A stretch of DNA of 64,000 nucleotides. It comes from Bactrocera neohumeralis. Its lineage: Eukaryota > Arthropoda > Insecta > Diptera > Tephritidae. Shown in pieces: positions 35,019-45,395 of the stretch (within the stretch, counting starts at the first letter, position 1; each line of letters begins with the position of its first letter). The stretch is from positions 2,353,367 to 2,417,366 of the forward strand of contig NW_026089623.1 in assembly GCF_024586455.1 (NCBI RefSeq). The letters run 5' to 3'. The notes beneath the pieces are model-generated. The model saw only the letters and a list, made by a program, of their open reading frames with translations, ran no database searches and was not told where the DNA came from. The position numbers and the translations under genes were made by a program.

Positions 35019-35158
35019 CCAATACTCTCATAGTAGTTTTGTGATTTTGTAATTATATTTTTAAGTCCTATTCAAGTTGCTTGTTAGTCCTTTCTTTTAT
35101 TTGAACTAGTTGCAATGTATAAACAAAATACAAAAAAAAAAAAAAAATTATTTTATTG

Positions 35159-35420
35159 CCTTATTTTGGCCATATCTCTTTATTTATATTGCATTTTGTC
35201 GTACTTTTCCAACTGTTATTTGCTAATTGTTGAAATTGTATATTGAGCTCTTTCCTGATCGATCCTAGCGGACTTGGTATTAACTTTGCCTCCGATTCGT
35301 TTAAAAAAAATCCTGCCTTTGCCAACTCGTCTGTTTTTTCGTTGCCGAAAATGTTCCTGTGACCGGGAACCCAGATCAAGTCTAGGTGGAGCTTGTCTTC
35401 TAGTGACCTCAGTGACTAAA
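35159..35420 (-). pseudogene. RNase H domain of a non-LTR element (I/LOA/R1-like)
   Basis: The minus strand reads WVPGHRNIFGNEKTDELAKAG, the end of a retrotransposon RNase H domain with the catalytic-site His and Asp (GHR...NEKTDELA). About 50 further residues end in NKEIWPK. The stop coincides with the right flank of the Jockey insertion, and the frame resumes at 30701 on its other side. The element is therefore older than the Jockey element. Confidence 0.72.
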
Positions 35421-36261
35421 GGTCAAACCATCAAAACAAAGCTAAACTCAATATAAAGAGAAGAGGTAAACGAGTGAGACAAAGAAAAAACGGCTTTCAG
35501 TGCTGGAGATGGTTTATGGCAATATTTATTGGATTATAAATATAACGCTCCTGTCATCTTGTCATCTTTTAAAGTTTACAATATTAATTCATCATATTAA
35601 AGCCTTTTTACCAAGCAACTCAGAGTTTTCTCTACCAATCAATATGCGCCTCTATCATAATTCCTAATTGCGATATTGCAAATAAAGCTGAAATGAAATC
35701 TCAATACCACAAGATAAGTCAACAGGTTCTTAATTAAGGCTTTTAGCGATTTTCAGGAAAAATCCAGATTATCTTGTTTCTACGGTTCTTGATTCTCGCT
35801 TAAACCTCAAATATTTTTCAACTGAGTAAATTAATAGGTATGAGGTTTTATTAAAACACAATAATGTTCTTCATTATTTTTAAATTCTTGTTTACTGATT
35901 ATTGAGTTGTATTAGGAATACATACACAGGCAGGCAGTAAATGGAATTTATAGTATAGTATATATAAACTAGATGGAATGAATATAAAAACTATATTACT
36001 AAATATATAATGTGTACACGAATAGAAATAATAGAAATTACAATTTCAATATCTTAAATTGAAATTATAAAGACTTCCGAACCTTCTTTAAAAATATAAA
36101 CAAATAACTGTGCGGAATAAGCAGTCATGAAAGGCAAGAGAGTTTTTCAAGCGTCGAGATCTAAAACTGCTCAGCTACATAAACAAAAATTTCAACAGCT
36201 AAGGTTTAAAGTACTTTAGAACCGTTTGTTACGATTTTATTTATTGAAAGAAAGCAATATA
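35421..36261. other. AT-rich noncoding stretch
   Basis: No gene, terminal repeat or RNA gene recognised. Confidence 0.4.
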
Positions 36262-36640
36262 CCAGGTTCTTCAATAAGTTTTGTCGATCGATAAGAGAGG
36301 GCGTTGCAACTAGCCCAAATTTTGTTTTGTTGGTACACTCTTCATATGAACGTATGTAAATTTCAAACTCTCAACTTATTCTTTGTTTACAAGGCATTTA
36401 GTGTCGCCGTGTCACAGTATTTTTTTACAATGAAAAAATTTAAAATCACGCAGTGATAAATTTCTTATTTTTGGAAGCTGTAGCACCAAAAGAAATTCAC
36501 GAACGAATGTTAAAAGTGTATAATGATTGTTCATTGCTGAATTTAAAAAACGCATCACCACCAGAAATCATAGCCAAATACAGGATATAGTTTTGAAAGA
36601 TTGTCGATTGACTGATAGAGATTTAGTAGAGGCTCTACAC

Positions 36641-37001
36641 CAGTGGTCGGCATTTCTTAGCACAATTGTGCATACTAACTTCACACGTACGCGTACGCTC
36701 TACCGTTCAGTCGTTGTCGAGCCAGCAACGAATTAACATCATGTAAGATTATAGCGCAAAACCAAATATGCCCTGCAAGAAATATTTTATGATTTTAAAT
36801 GCCTTTGGTGCCATACAATGCATTTTATGTTCCAAGTCTTTTAAAGATAATAGGGAATATATCCTTAAAAAACATTTTGTTAATTTTCATTACACTCTTA
36901 ATTATTTATAAAATTTGCTTAATTTTAATTCAAATTTCTCACTGGACTACTTTTTTTCGTGCTCACCAACACAGTGACAGATCCTCTCATACCGACCACT
37001 G
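36641..37001 (+). mobile_element. hAT deletion derivative, copy 2
   Basis: The ends are CAGTGGTCGGCA and its complement (ATACCGACCACTG, one change). The 8-bp duplication CTCTACAC lies at 36633-36640 and 37002-37009. At 361 bp it shows the uninterrupted structure of the family: 5' end, short leader, BED-finger exon, 3' end. Confidence 0.92.
36768..36911 (+). pseudogene. hAT BED-finger exon in copy 2
   Basis: A 47-residue open frame from ATG 36768 keeps CILC and KHFVNFH. It matches copy 1 at all but a few residues. The remainder of the transposase is absent. Confidence 0.62.
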
Positions 37002-37588
37002 CTCTACACCATACATGGGCGTTTAGACCAGTGGTCGGCAAAAGTTAAACTGTGACTGTGTTGGTGAGCACAAGCGAACTGCTCCGTATGAGCATCCCAG
37101 TCGGAAATTGCGTGAATTGAAAAAAAGTTATCACTTATTGCGTTTCAATGAGAACATAAAAAAAGGTATTGCATATACAGTGTACATACGTGCATAGATA
37201 CAAACTTAAATAAAACATTCAAAAATTCATTTGGATTTATGTATGTCATGTAACATACATAGTTACAAACATAAAAATATAATAAAAATTATAAAAATAA
37301 TTTGCATTTGCCTGCTTTAAATTTCGAAAATATATGTACACGTTATGATATTTCTGTGATAAAATTATCAATAATATTTGGTTTGTCTTTTTAGTGTCTT
37401 AAAACACAAAATGCATTGCAATTCACAAAAAGCATTTTTAAGCATAAAGATTGTCTCGCAAGGCATCTTTGCATTTAAGAAACAAAGCGCAACAGTGAAG
37501 CACGATGTTGATTCGTTGCTGTCTCCCCAACTACTAAACCAGAGATAAAGAGATGTTTAACTCCTCTCTCACTGGAAGTGAGAGAGCA

Positions 37589-37662
37589 ATTGCTAAACGT
37601 CAAAACCACCTAAACTTTGACAGTTGATCGAGTTCAGGAGGTTTTGACGTTTAGCAATTGGA
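37589..37662. repeat. Short hairpin-forming inverted repeat
   Basis: AATTGCTAAACGTCAAAACC is mirrored about 25 bases further on by GGTTTTGACGTTTAGCAATT. The arms are essentially perfect over 20 bases. Nothing in the loop is recognisable. Confidence 0.75.
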
Positions 37663-38345
37663 AACGAGCGATGGCCAGATTGAAATCTTACCAAAAAATA
37701 TATATACGGAGGGATTTGTTGCATCGTTCAAGACCTCTTATCAAAAATGCAAAACAATGAAAATTAAATAAATTTGTGAAATTTAAAGGTATTTGATGAA
37801 ATGTTTTGTAATTTGAAACATCATAGTATTATTTTCAATTGAAAATTATTAAAAACTTTTAATGATTGAGAGCTAACAACCTTAAATCCTATTATTGGGT
37901 ATTGAAAGGACAAAAGTCAGTTGTTATAATATTCTTTAAAAAGATTTAAATAGTTTCTCCATATAATAAATAACCACTATTTAGTAATTTATATTCGTAC
38001 TAAATGTTGGGTATTGGGTTAAAATGCCCAAAAATTGTTATTTTGTTCGATCTGGCCATAATGGAAAATGTTATAAAAAACGCTAATTTTGAGGCGCTCT
38101 CACACTGGAATAAGTTTAACATCCCCTTATTCCTGTACTAAACGATAGAGAATTATTATAGAATTGATTTTCCTGCCAGTTACGCTCCAGACAGCAACGA
38201 GGTAACGTAGGTAGTCGGTATGTTGATGTTTTTTTATGCCCTAGTATATTTTTGCCCCATTTGAAATGTATAACATAAATAAAATGTTATAATTTCAGAT
38301 ACCTTTGGTGGGGTAAATTGGGAGTTGACTACTTTTACTAGCAAA

Positions 38346-38597
38346 CTAGTTAGCGGAAATTTTAAGATAAAGTTGAAATTGTGAAGAATTATCTCTCTCA
38401 ATACCCTCATATTTCTCAAAGTATTTATGGAAGGTATTATAGTGCCTCCTAAAATTATATGCCCGGGTCCCCTTTACACACATATTAAACAATAGACATT
38501 GCATATTACCAAAGGCATCGGAAATCATAAAGCAATATTTGTCATTCATTTTGAACAAACACCTATAGGTACGCGCATAAATAGTATCATAAAACAA
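38346..38597 (-). pseudogene. BED-type zinc finger fragment of a hAT transposase
   Basis: An 83-residue open frame carries the same segment order as the 47-residue exon elsewhere (KYCFMISDAFGNMQCLL, then RAYNFRRHYNTFH) and a C-terminal extension absent from the short copies. The second finger cysteine position reads F (CLLF). A diverged family member, no catalytic domain. Confidence 0.55.
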
Positions 38598-38644
38598 TCA
38601 CGCGGCGCACGATATTGCTTCGCTGTTGTTTGTTAATCAACTGA

Positions 38645-39068
38645 CATGGATAATATGATACGAGACTCTCGCATTGGCTCTCATTTTTCCCCTCAAACGC
38701 GTTCCCTGATTATTTGACAGCCAAGGAGATCAGGGAATTTTTGGCAGTTGATTTCAGAAAAGGCGGGATGCCAGAAGTAAAGCGCTGTAATTACTTGACA
38801 ATATTAGTGTGAAATGAAATTTCACTGAACTGTGCGAACATATTTTGGCAAAATAAATGTTTATGTAAATTTATTAATGATTTTGCATTTTAGCTTTTAT
38901 ATATGTATGCATTTTCAAAGTGTTTTATTTAGTGTTTTGTATAATTTATTACATACTCAATATAACGTTTTTCAGCAGTGGCATCATTGACAAATGTTAT
39001 AAAAAATGCGAGTTTTGACAGCTCTCTCTCGAATCAAAGAGTCTCGTATCATATTATCCATCCAACTG
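38645..39068. mobile_element. TIR element X, copy 2
   Basis: Both ends read GGATAATATGATACGAGACTC in inverse orientation (about 38648 and 39040-39062). The interior matches copy 1 (3094-3504) in reverse, including GTGTGAAATGAAATTTCAC against its complement and the AAACATTTATTTTGCC block. Noncoding. Confidence 0.7.
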
Positions 39069-39159
39069 ACTGCAAATGTTCTTTGTCCCATGGTAGCCAC
39101 TTTACGCTCGCGGTTACCAATACATCCATACATTTCATTTGCCCATCTCTGCTCTACAC

Positions 39160-40642
39160 CAGTGGTCGGCATGAGAGGATCTGTCACTGTGTTGGTAAGC
39201 ACGAAAAAAAAGTAGCCCAGTGAGAAATTGGAATTAAAACAAGAAAAAACGTTAACTTCGGTTGCACCGAAGCTAAATACCCTTCACAGGTGCATTTCTG
39301 TTAGTAACTATGTATTCAGTTTGTATGGAAGCTATATGCTAAAGTAATCCGTTCTAAACAAGTTTTTTAGAGATTACATTGTTGCCTTAGAAAATAACAT
39401 ATATCAAGTTTCGTGAATATATCTTGTCAAATGTGAAAGTTGTCCATACAAGAACTTGCTTCCGATCGTTCAGTTTGTATGGCAGCTATATGCTATAGTT
39501 AACCGATCTGAACAATTTCCTCGGAGATTACATTGTTGCCTTAGAAAATAACATATATCAAGTTTCGTGAATATATCTTGTCAAATGTGAAAGTTGTCCA
39601 TACAAGAACTTGATTCCGATCGTTCAGTTTGTATGGCAGCTATATGCTATAGTTAACCGATCTGAACAATTTCTTCGCAGATTACATTGTTGCCTTAGAA
39701 AATAACATATACCAAATTTCGTGAATATATCTTGTCAAATGTGAAAGTTTTCCATACAAGAACTTGTTTCCGATCGTTCAGTTTGTATGGCAGCTATATG
39801 CTATAGTTAACCGATCTGAACAATTTCCTCGGAGATTACATTGTTGCCTTAGAAAATAACATATATCAAGTTTCGTGAATATATCTTGTCAAATGTGAAA
39901 GTTGTCCATACAAGAGCTTGATTCCGATCGTTCAGTTTGTATGGTAGCTATACGCTATAGTTAACCGATCTGATCAATTTCTTCGAAAATTACATTGTTG
40001 CCTTAGAAAATAATCTGTACCAAATTTCGTGAATATATCTTGACAAATGTGAAAGTTTTCCCTACAAGAACTTGATTCCGATCGTTCAGTTTGTATGGCA
40101 GCTATATGTTATAGTGACCCGATATCGGCCGTTCTGACAAATGAGCAGCTTCTTGAAGAGAAAATGACGTTTGCAAAATTTCAAAACGATATCTTAAAAA
40201 CTGAGAGACTAGTTCGTATATATACAGACAGACGGACAGACGGACAGACAGACGGACATGGCTAAATCGACTCAGCTCGACATACTGATCATTTATATAT
40301 ATACTTTATAGGGTCTCCGACGATTCCTTTTGGGTGTTACAAACTTCGTGACAAACTTAATATACCCTGTTCAGGGTATAAAAAATTAAGCAAATTTTAT
40401 AAATAATTATTAGTATAATGAAAATTAACAAAATGTCTTTAAAAGACTTGGAACATAAAAGGCATTGCATGGCACCAAAGGTATTTAGAATCATAAAATA
40501 TTTCTCGCAGGGCATATTTGGTTTTGCGCTATAGTCTTGCGTGATGTTAATTCGTTGCTGGCTCGACAACGACTGGACGATAGAGCGTAAGCGTACGTGT
40601 GAAGTTAGTTTGCAAAGTTTTGCTATGAAATGCCGACCACTG
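39160..40642 (-). mobile_element. hAT deletion derivative, copy 3, split by family B
   Basis: The ends are CAGTGGTCGGCATGAGAGG at 39160 and GCCGACCACTG ending at 40642. The 8-bp duplication CTCTACAC (39152-39159 and 40643-40650) is the same octamer as in copy 2. Net of the inserted family B element it is about 340 bp. The BED-finger exon (from ATG complement near 40515) has lost about 23 bases after SFKD and is frameshifted. Confidence 0.9.
39240..40384 (-). mobile_element. mini-me-like family B, full-length copy B2
   Basis: It is inserted in the A-rich run of hAT copy 3. It is bounded by the palindrome CTTCGGTTGCACCGAAG (about 39256-39272) and by ATACCCTGTTCAGGGTAT (about 40361-40378). Five units with an exact 154-bp spacing (CCGATCGTTC at 39462, 39616, 39770, 39924 and 40078) fill the middle. 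An AGAC/GGAC tract (40225-40258) and TATATATAC follow. About 1.1 kb, noncoding. Confidence 0.85.
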
Positions 40643-40734
40643 CTCTACACATATCTTTTTAGGCAGTGTGTGCCATATTTTAAGAGAAATTTTAGTATTC
40701 GCTAACAGTGAAACAAGAACACATTCGAATGCGA

Positions 40735-40935
40735 CTTTCTCAGTGAATAGCGACTTCCATTTGTTTCCAGAACTCAAAAAATGTATGCGCTGCAAGCGTT
40801 TTCATCAAATGAAGAGGTCATAACGGCTGTTGAAGTGTATTTTGCAGACCTTCCAGATCCACATATTGGAGTATCGTTGTAGCAAGTGTATTAATGTTCA
40901 TGGGGATTATACTGAAATAAAGTGTTTTTCGAATC
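40735..40935 (+). pseudogene. mariner transposase C-terminal fragment
   Basis: Frames give SDFHLFPELKK, then FSSNEEVITAVEVYFADLP (about 40803), the C-terminal end of mariner transposases after the last catalytic Asp. The acidic residue itself reads S in this context. The second copy of the same fragment is at 57798-57986. It lies next to hAT copy 3. Confidence 0.65.
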
Positions 40936-41274
40936 ATAAAATTGCGTTTTTCTTATCAAATGCATGTAATATTTTTAATTTCGAAAAGTGGGTAAATCAA
41001 AAGTGCAGAAATGAGATTAAAACCATGAAAATACATTAATATAATCATAAATTGAAGCAATGTGACGAATGGATTCTTTAGTTCCCAATTTGATACACAA
41101 GATTTCAATAGTAGGGTTACTAAACATAACCACAGACAGGAGATAAGAATTGCAAGCTTTTCCATTCAGGATTTTTACTAAGAATATAAAATATTACAAG
41201 TATGATGCCAACAACCGGAAAGTGTAAGTATGGGTAAATCTATAATTTTAAAACGCTTAATGTGTGGAGGGCCG

Positions 41275-42640
41275 GTTCGTCGACCAGCGACTGAAAGATG
41301 AAACTCCTCCAGATTAAACGCCAACACGCGAAGGCGGCCTCCGCCAATCTAGTGCTTCGTATGGAACAAGATGGAGCCGATGTCGTTCTGATCCAGGAAC
41401 CGTGACTGACTATTAACGGGATCTCTGGATTGAGGACGAAGAGCCAAAAGCTGCTGGCGGCCAAGGATGCAGGTAGAAACAGAGCCTGTGTGTTGGTCAG
41501 AAATGCATTAACGGTATATCTTTTACCAAATTTCAGCAACGCCCTGGGTTACCTCAAGGATGCAAATGGAAAGTGGGCTCTTAGCAGTGAAGAAACACTT
41601 TAGATGCTCCTTGATGTTCACTTCCCGAGAAACACGACCCCTGTGGGGGTATCTCTCGGAGTGTTGCATGACGACTGCGCTGAGACGGGTCAGAGTTACG
41701 TTCATCCCGAAGGCTGGCAAGGCCTCTCATGTTACGGCCAAGGATTTCAGGCCCGTCAGCCTCTTCTCCTTCTTGCTTAAAACTCTGGAGAGACTAATGG
41801 ACTGGTATATAAGTAGGCGTATTCCGAGAGACGATCTATCAGGAGCGCAACATGTACTTATATCGTAAACCAAGGTCTGTGGATACTGCCCTGTATACTA
41901 TCGTGTCATGGTTTGAGGAAGCAATTGTGGTAAGGGACCTTTCTTGATATCGAAGTAGCTTTCAAAAACGTCCTGTCGGATCGGTGTGTAGCCGCGAAGG
42001 TGGCTATTAGACTCAGAGAATCTGGATTCTTAAAGGAACACGTATCTGAACACTCGGATACCCTCACATATTTTGACTGCATACCAGATCAACTGGATCA
42101 TGAAGTCGCAGGTAATTGCAAAGCTGATGAGCTAGCAAGGAAAGGCACCCTACATAGAATCATTATCGGTAAATTGAGAACGGGTTGGTGCTCCTGCATC
42201 CTCTTGTGTTCCATTACTGGTTGCTGGGCCTCGCGGTTGCTTGGCTAACGCTGGGCCAGTATCGGTACTTGCGCAGTCACAAAAGCATTTTGGCTCAAGA
42301 TAGTTAGCAGGAGATTTACCGATCTCTTTGCCCTCAGTAAGGCAAGCCTTTCATTAGAAGTGGGGCTTTTGACATGGCCACTGCCCTATTGGCACACATG
42401 CTGTAAGTTTGTGAATCTTACCAGACGCCGTCTGCAGAAGCTGTTTGGAAGCAGATGCGGTAGAAACAAGGCAGCACTTCCTTGTTGACTGTACCGCGTT
42501 TGGGAGGTCAAGACTTAGACACTTCCTATCGAACTGGCGAGTGTTGAAGTTAAGCGCCTACACCTTTTCATCTTTAAAGTATATGATTTCAAAGGCTGTA
42601 CGTCGAATCGAAATAGGATGACTACCTTGCGAAGCAATTG
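41275..42640 (+). pseudogene. R1/LOA-like non-LTR retrotransposon remnant
   Basis: Plus-strand blocks in family order: endonuclease start LLQIKRQHAKAASANLVL and VLIQEP (41301-41400); RT block FIPKAGKASHVTAKDFRPVS with LLKTLERL (41702-41800); TALYTIVSWFEEAIVV (about 41885, broken); RNase H tail GNCKADELARKGT (about 42113-42150); then a cysteine-containing C-terminus to about 42560. Much of the endonuclease and the RT catalytic box are deleted. It is GC-richer than its surroundings, as usual for R1-type elements. Confidence 0.75.
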
Positions 42641-43019
42641 AAAAGAATTGAATTTGAAAGAGTATCGTCAAATATCACTCGTTGTGTTTTAATATAAATA
42701 TTAGAAGATACACATTAAATAAATCATGGTAGTTGATCTAAAGCTTTGCTAAAGCCAGTGTATATAACATATTAAATTTTAAATTAAAATTAAAATTTTA
42801 TTAAATTACATATGTGACATATATTGTTCCCCACTAATTGAGTAATGCCAAATGTTCATGCTATCAGTCCAGATCTTTCCTTAGCCCAATATACGCGATA
42901 TAATGACTTCCATTCATTTTGACTTTTCATCTGACGTTAAAGCGTGTATATCCGTAAAAGTCTATATGTTATGCGTGAATTTCAAAGAAATTAAGTGATT
43001 AATTTATCAGTCTAGACAA
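42641..43019. other. Noncoding stretch
   Basis: No gene seen. About 42844-42890 (ATGCCAAATGTTCATGCTAT) resembles 10859-10905, suggesting a small shared repeat. Confidence 0.4.
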
Positions 43020-43745
43020 CCAGAAGTTGAAAATATTTATATTAGATACATTCTTTGAACAATACTACATATACCTCACAGATTGACCGATATGTTCGAT
43101 AAAAATTCAGCCATATGCACAAGGGTCTACATAATTCGTTCCTTGAAACAAGAAACTATTTGTGTAAAGTTTTATTCACATGAAACTTCATTAATGTTTG
43201 ACTTACATATGTACTGTAGTGTGAATGAATCAGATAAAATTTAGATTTCGGTTTTATGTGAAGTAAGTTGTCATTGTCCATAGTTGAGTTGTAGTTTTTC
43301 GACTAGTTGCTAAGATATAATGCTCCTATGAAGTGGAAATGGTTGTTACCCATTTGCATAGTATATGAAGAGATGCTTAAAGGACTTATTCTCAACAAGT
43401 TTGGTTGATTTAGCTTAAGCGGTTTCAAATCTGAATAGTCCAATGAACCATTTAGGATAAGTTATGTGGTTTTATGTGTTTTCGTTTAATGGCATTTTGT
43501 GGGCGTGGCCGAGTAGAGTATGAATTTTTACCAAAGTTACAGCTTGCGTAGACGAAAGGACGTACGGATGATTGGACAGACAGACGGTCACCCCATTTTA
43601 ACTCTTTTCGTCATATTTATATTATATATATATATATATATATGTATGCATACATGTACATATGTATATATGCATTCATGTACGTTTGTATACATCACAC
43701 TATAACCAACTCCACATGTTACGAGAATATAAACAAATTGTGAAA
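43020..43745. repeat. mini-me-like body, decayed (family D)
   Basis: A body with TTTGTGGGCGTGGCCGA is followed by GTTACAGCTTGCGTAGACG, a short GGACAGACAGACGG tract (about 43573) and a pure (TA)n run at about 43622-43642. This is the order expected of the mini-me-like elements. The ends are not recognised. Confidence 0.5.
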
Positions 43746-44084
43746 GAATTAAACATTTGTTTTCGACGAAAAGGTGGAAGGATAACAGCCACGCTTGCTA
43801 TCTTATAAGCTTACATTATGGGTTTTAAATGAACATTACTCTTTTTTGTTTCATATTCGAAATAATTGAAACCTAGGTAACTGAAATGAGGTATGCATAT
43901 GTACATACATATGTTACTCACTCAACCATTGAAACTTTAATCACTGTAATTGGGATAATGGCTTTAGACCACGGTCTACACCTATCATTCATATCCAACT
44001 AAATCACCTACATAAATAGCTTAAAGTCAGAAAGAAATTCGAAAACTATTATGTCATATGTATTTTCGCTAAGAGAGAGTCTAG
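43746..44084. other. Noncoding stretch
   Basis: No gene recognised. It probably contains the outer end of the LTR of the following element, which I cannot delimit. Confidence 0.35.
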
Positions 44085-44261
44085 AACTTTTAAATGGCAT
44101 AAACTTTTAAATTAAAAATATATTTTTTTCATTAAAATAACTTTATTTTCTGCCTTATATTTACTTACATTCTTCGTCGTATGCTTTTGATTGTATTTCA
44201 GGAGGTTTCCTATTATATTTTTCTAAGTTACAAATTTCGCAGTTATTAATAAATTCGGTTA

Positions 44262-45395
44262 TTATACCCTGAACAGGGTAAATTAAGTTTGTCACGAAGT
44301 TTGTAACATCAAGAAGGAATCGTCGGGGACTCTATAAAGTGTATATATAAATGATCAGTATGTTTAGCCGAGTCGATTTAGCCATGTCCGTCTGCCTATC
44401 TGTCTGTTTGACCGTCCGTCTGTCTGTATATGTACGAACTAGTCCCTCAGTTTTTAAGATATCGTTTTATTTAATTTTGCAAACGTCATTTTCTCTTCAA
44501 GAAGCTGCTCATTTGTCGAAACTGCCGATATCGGACCACTAAAACATATAGCTGCCGTACAAACTTAACGATCGGAATCAAGTTCTTGTATTGAAAACTT
44601 TCAAATGTGACAATGTATCTTCACAAAAGTTAGCACTGATTATTTTCTAAGGCAACAATGTAATCTCCGAAAAAATTGCTCAGATCGGTTAGCTATAGCA
44701 TATAGCTGCCATACAAACTGAATGATCGGAATCAAGGGCTTGTATGGGAAACTTCCTCATTTAACGATATATCTTCACGATATTCGGTGTGAGTTATTGT
44801 TCTCAGAAATAATGTAATATCGCAAAAAATTGTTCTTATCGGCTTACTATAGCATATAGCTGCCGTACAAACTCAACAATCGGAATCAAGTTCTTGTGTT
44901 GAAAACTTTCACATTTGACAAGGTATCTTCACAAAAGTTGACAGGTTATTTTCTAAGATAATAATGTAATCTCGGAAGAAATTGTTCAGATCGGATTACT
45001 ATAGCATATATATAGCTGCCATACAAACTAAATGATCGAAATCAAATGCTGCATGGGAAACTTCCTCATTTCACGGCATATCTTCACGAAATTTGGTATG
45101 AGTTATTGTTTATAGAAATAATGTAATATCAGAAGAAATTGTTCAGATCGGATTACTATAGCATATAGCTGCCATACAAACCTAACGATCGGAATCAAGG
45201 GCTTGTATAGAAAACTTTCGCATTTGACGATATATCTTCACGAAATTTGACATGGATTACTGATTAAGGCAATAACATAATCTCTGAAAAAATTGCTCAC
45301 ATCGGAACTGCACACATATTTACAAAAAGAAATGTCCCTGTGAAGGGTATTTAGCTTAGGTGCAGCCGAAGTTAACGTTTCTTCTTGTTTTTAAT
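44262..45395 (+). mobile_element. mini-me-like family B, copy B3
   Basis: It is bounded by TATACCCTGAACAGGGTA (44262) and GCTTAGGTGCAGCCGAAG (about 45350). It carries GTCY words (GTCCGTCTGCCTATCTGTCT at about 44385) and five units with 154-bp spacing (GAATC at 44575, 44729, 44883, about 45038 and 45192). It splits the integrase zinc-finger region of the gypsy-class element. Noncoding. Confidence 0.82.

Larger units (their letters stand above)
30713..35147 (+). mobile_element. Full-length Jockey-clade non-LTR retrotransposon
   Basis: A perfect 11-bp target duplication TTATTTTATTG flanks it at 30702-30712 and 35148-35158. The element starts GTTGGCAGCTCTGC, has a leader of about 430 bp, two open frames and a 3' A-tract (35132-35147). 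With 4,435 bp, two long frames and one visible nonsense codon, it is the best preserved element in the window and likely the youngest. Elements of this type are transcribed from an internal promoter in the leader. I could not single out the promoter motif. Confidence 0.9.
36262..37028 (+). pseudogene. mariner family Y remnant split by hAT copy 2
   Basis: It begins with the inverted-repeat sequence AGGTTCTTCAATAAGTTTTG and the leader shared with 22918-23155. Frameshifted blocks of the transposase N-terminal half follow: KEIHERMLKVYND (about 36495), AEFKK (36533) and IQDIVLKDCRLTDRDLVEAL (about 36577-36636). There the hAT copy 2 interrupts it, and a few codons remain after the hAT. The catalytic part is missing. 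A further hAT end begins at 37029. Confidence 0.65.
37029..38600 (-). mobile_element. Diverged hAT relative (copy 4), one end visible
   Basis: CAGTGGTCGGCA at 37029 is followed by TGTGACTGTGTTGGTGAGCAC, which is the 3' end of the hAT family in reverse orientation. The preceding 8 bases GTTTAGAC also fit nnnTAnnn. At 38346-38597 the minus strand encodes a longer relative of the BED finger (KYCFMISDAFGNMQC...RRHYNTFH). I could not find the opposite terminus, so the right boundary is approximate. The body between is AT-rich and noncoding. Confidence 0.5.

Noticed and set aside
39280..40150. Regularly spaced repeats as a CRISPR-like array
   Set aside because: The units are 154 bp with no short-repeat/unique-spacer structure, the DNA is eukaryotic, and the array lies inside a mini-me-like element.
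43622..43645. (TA)n run as a possible matrix attachment or origin
   Set aside because: It is the microsatellite expected in the mini-me-like element around it. No other evidence supports an origin.
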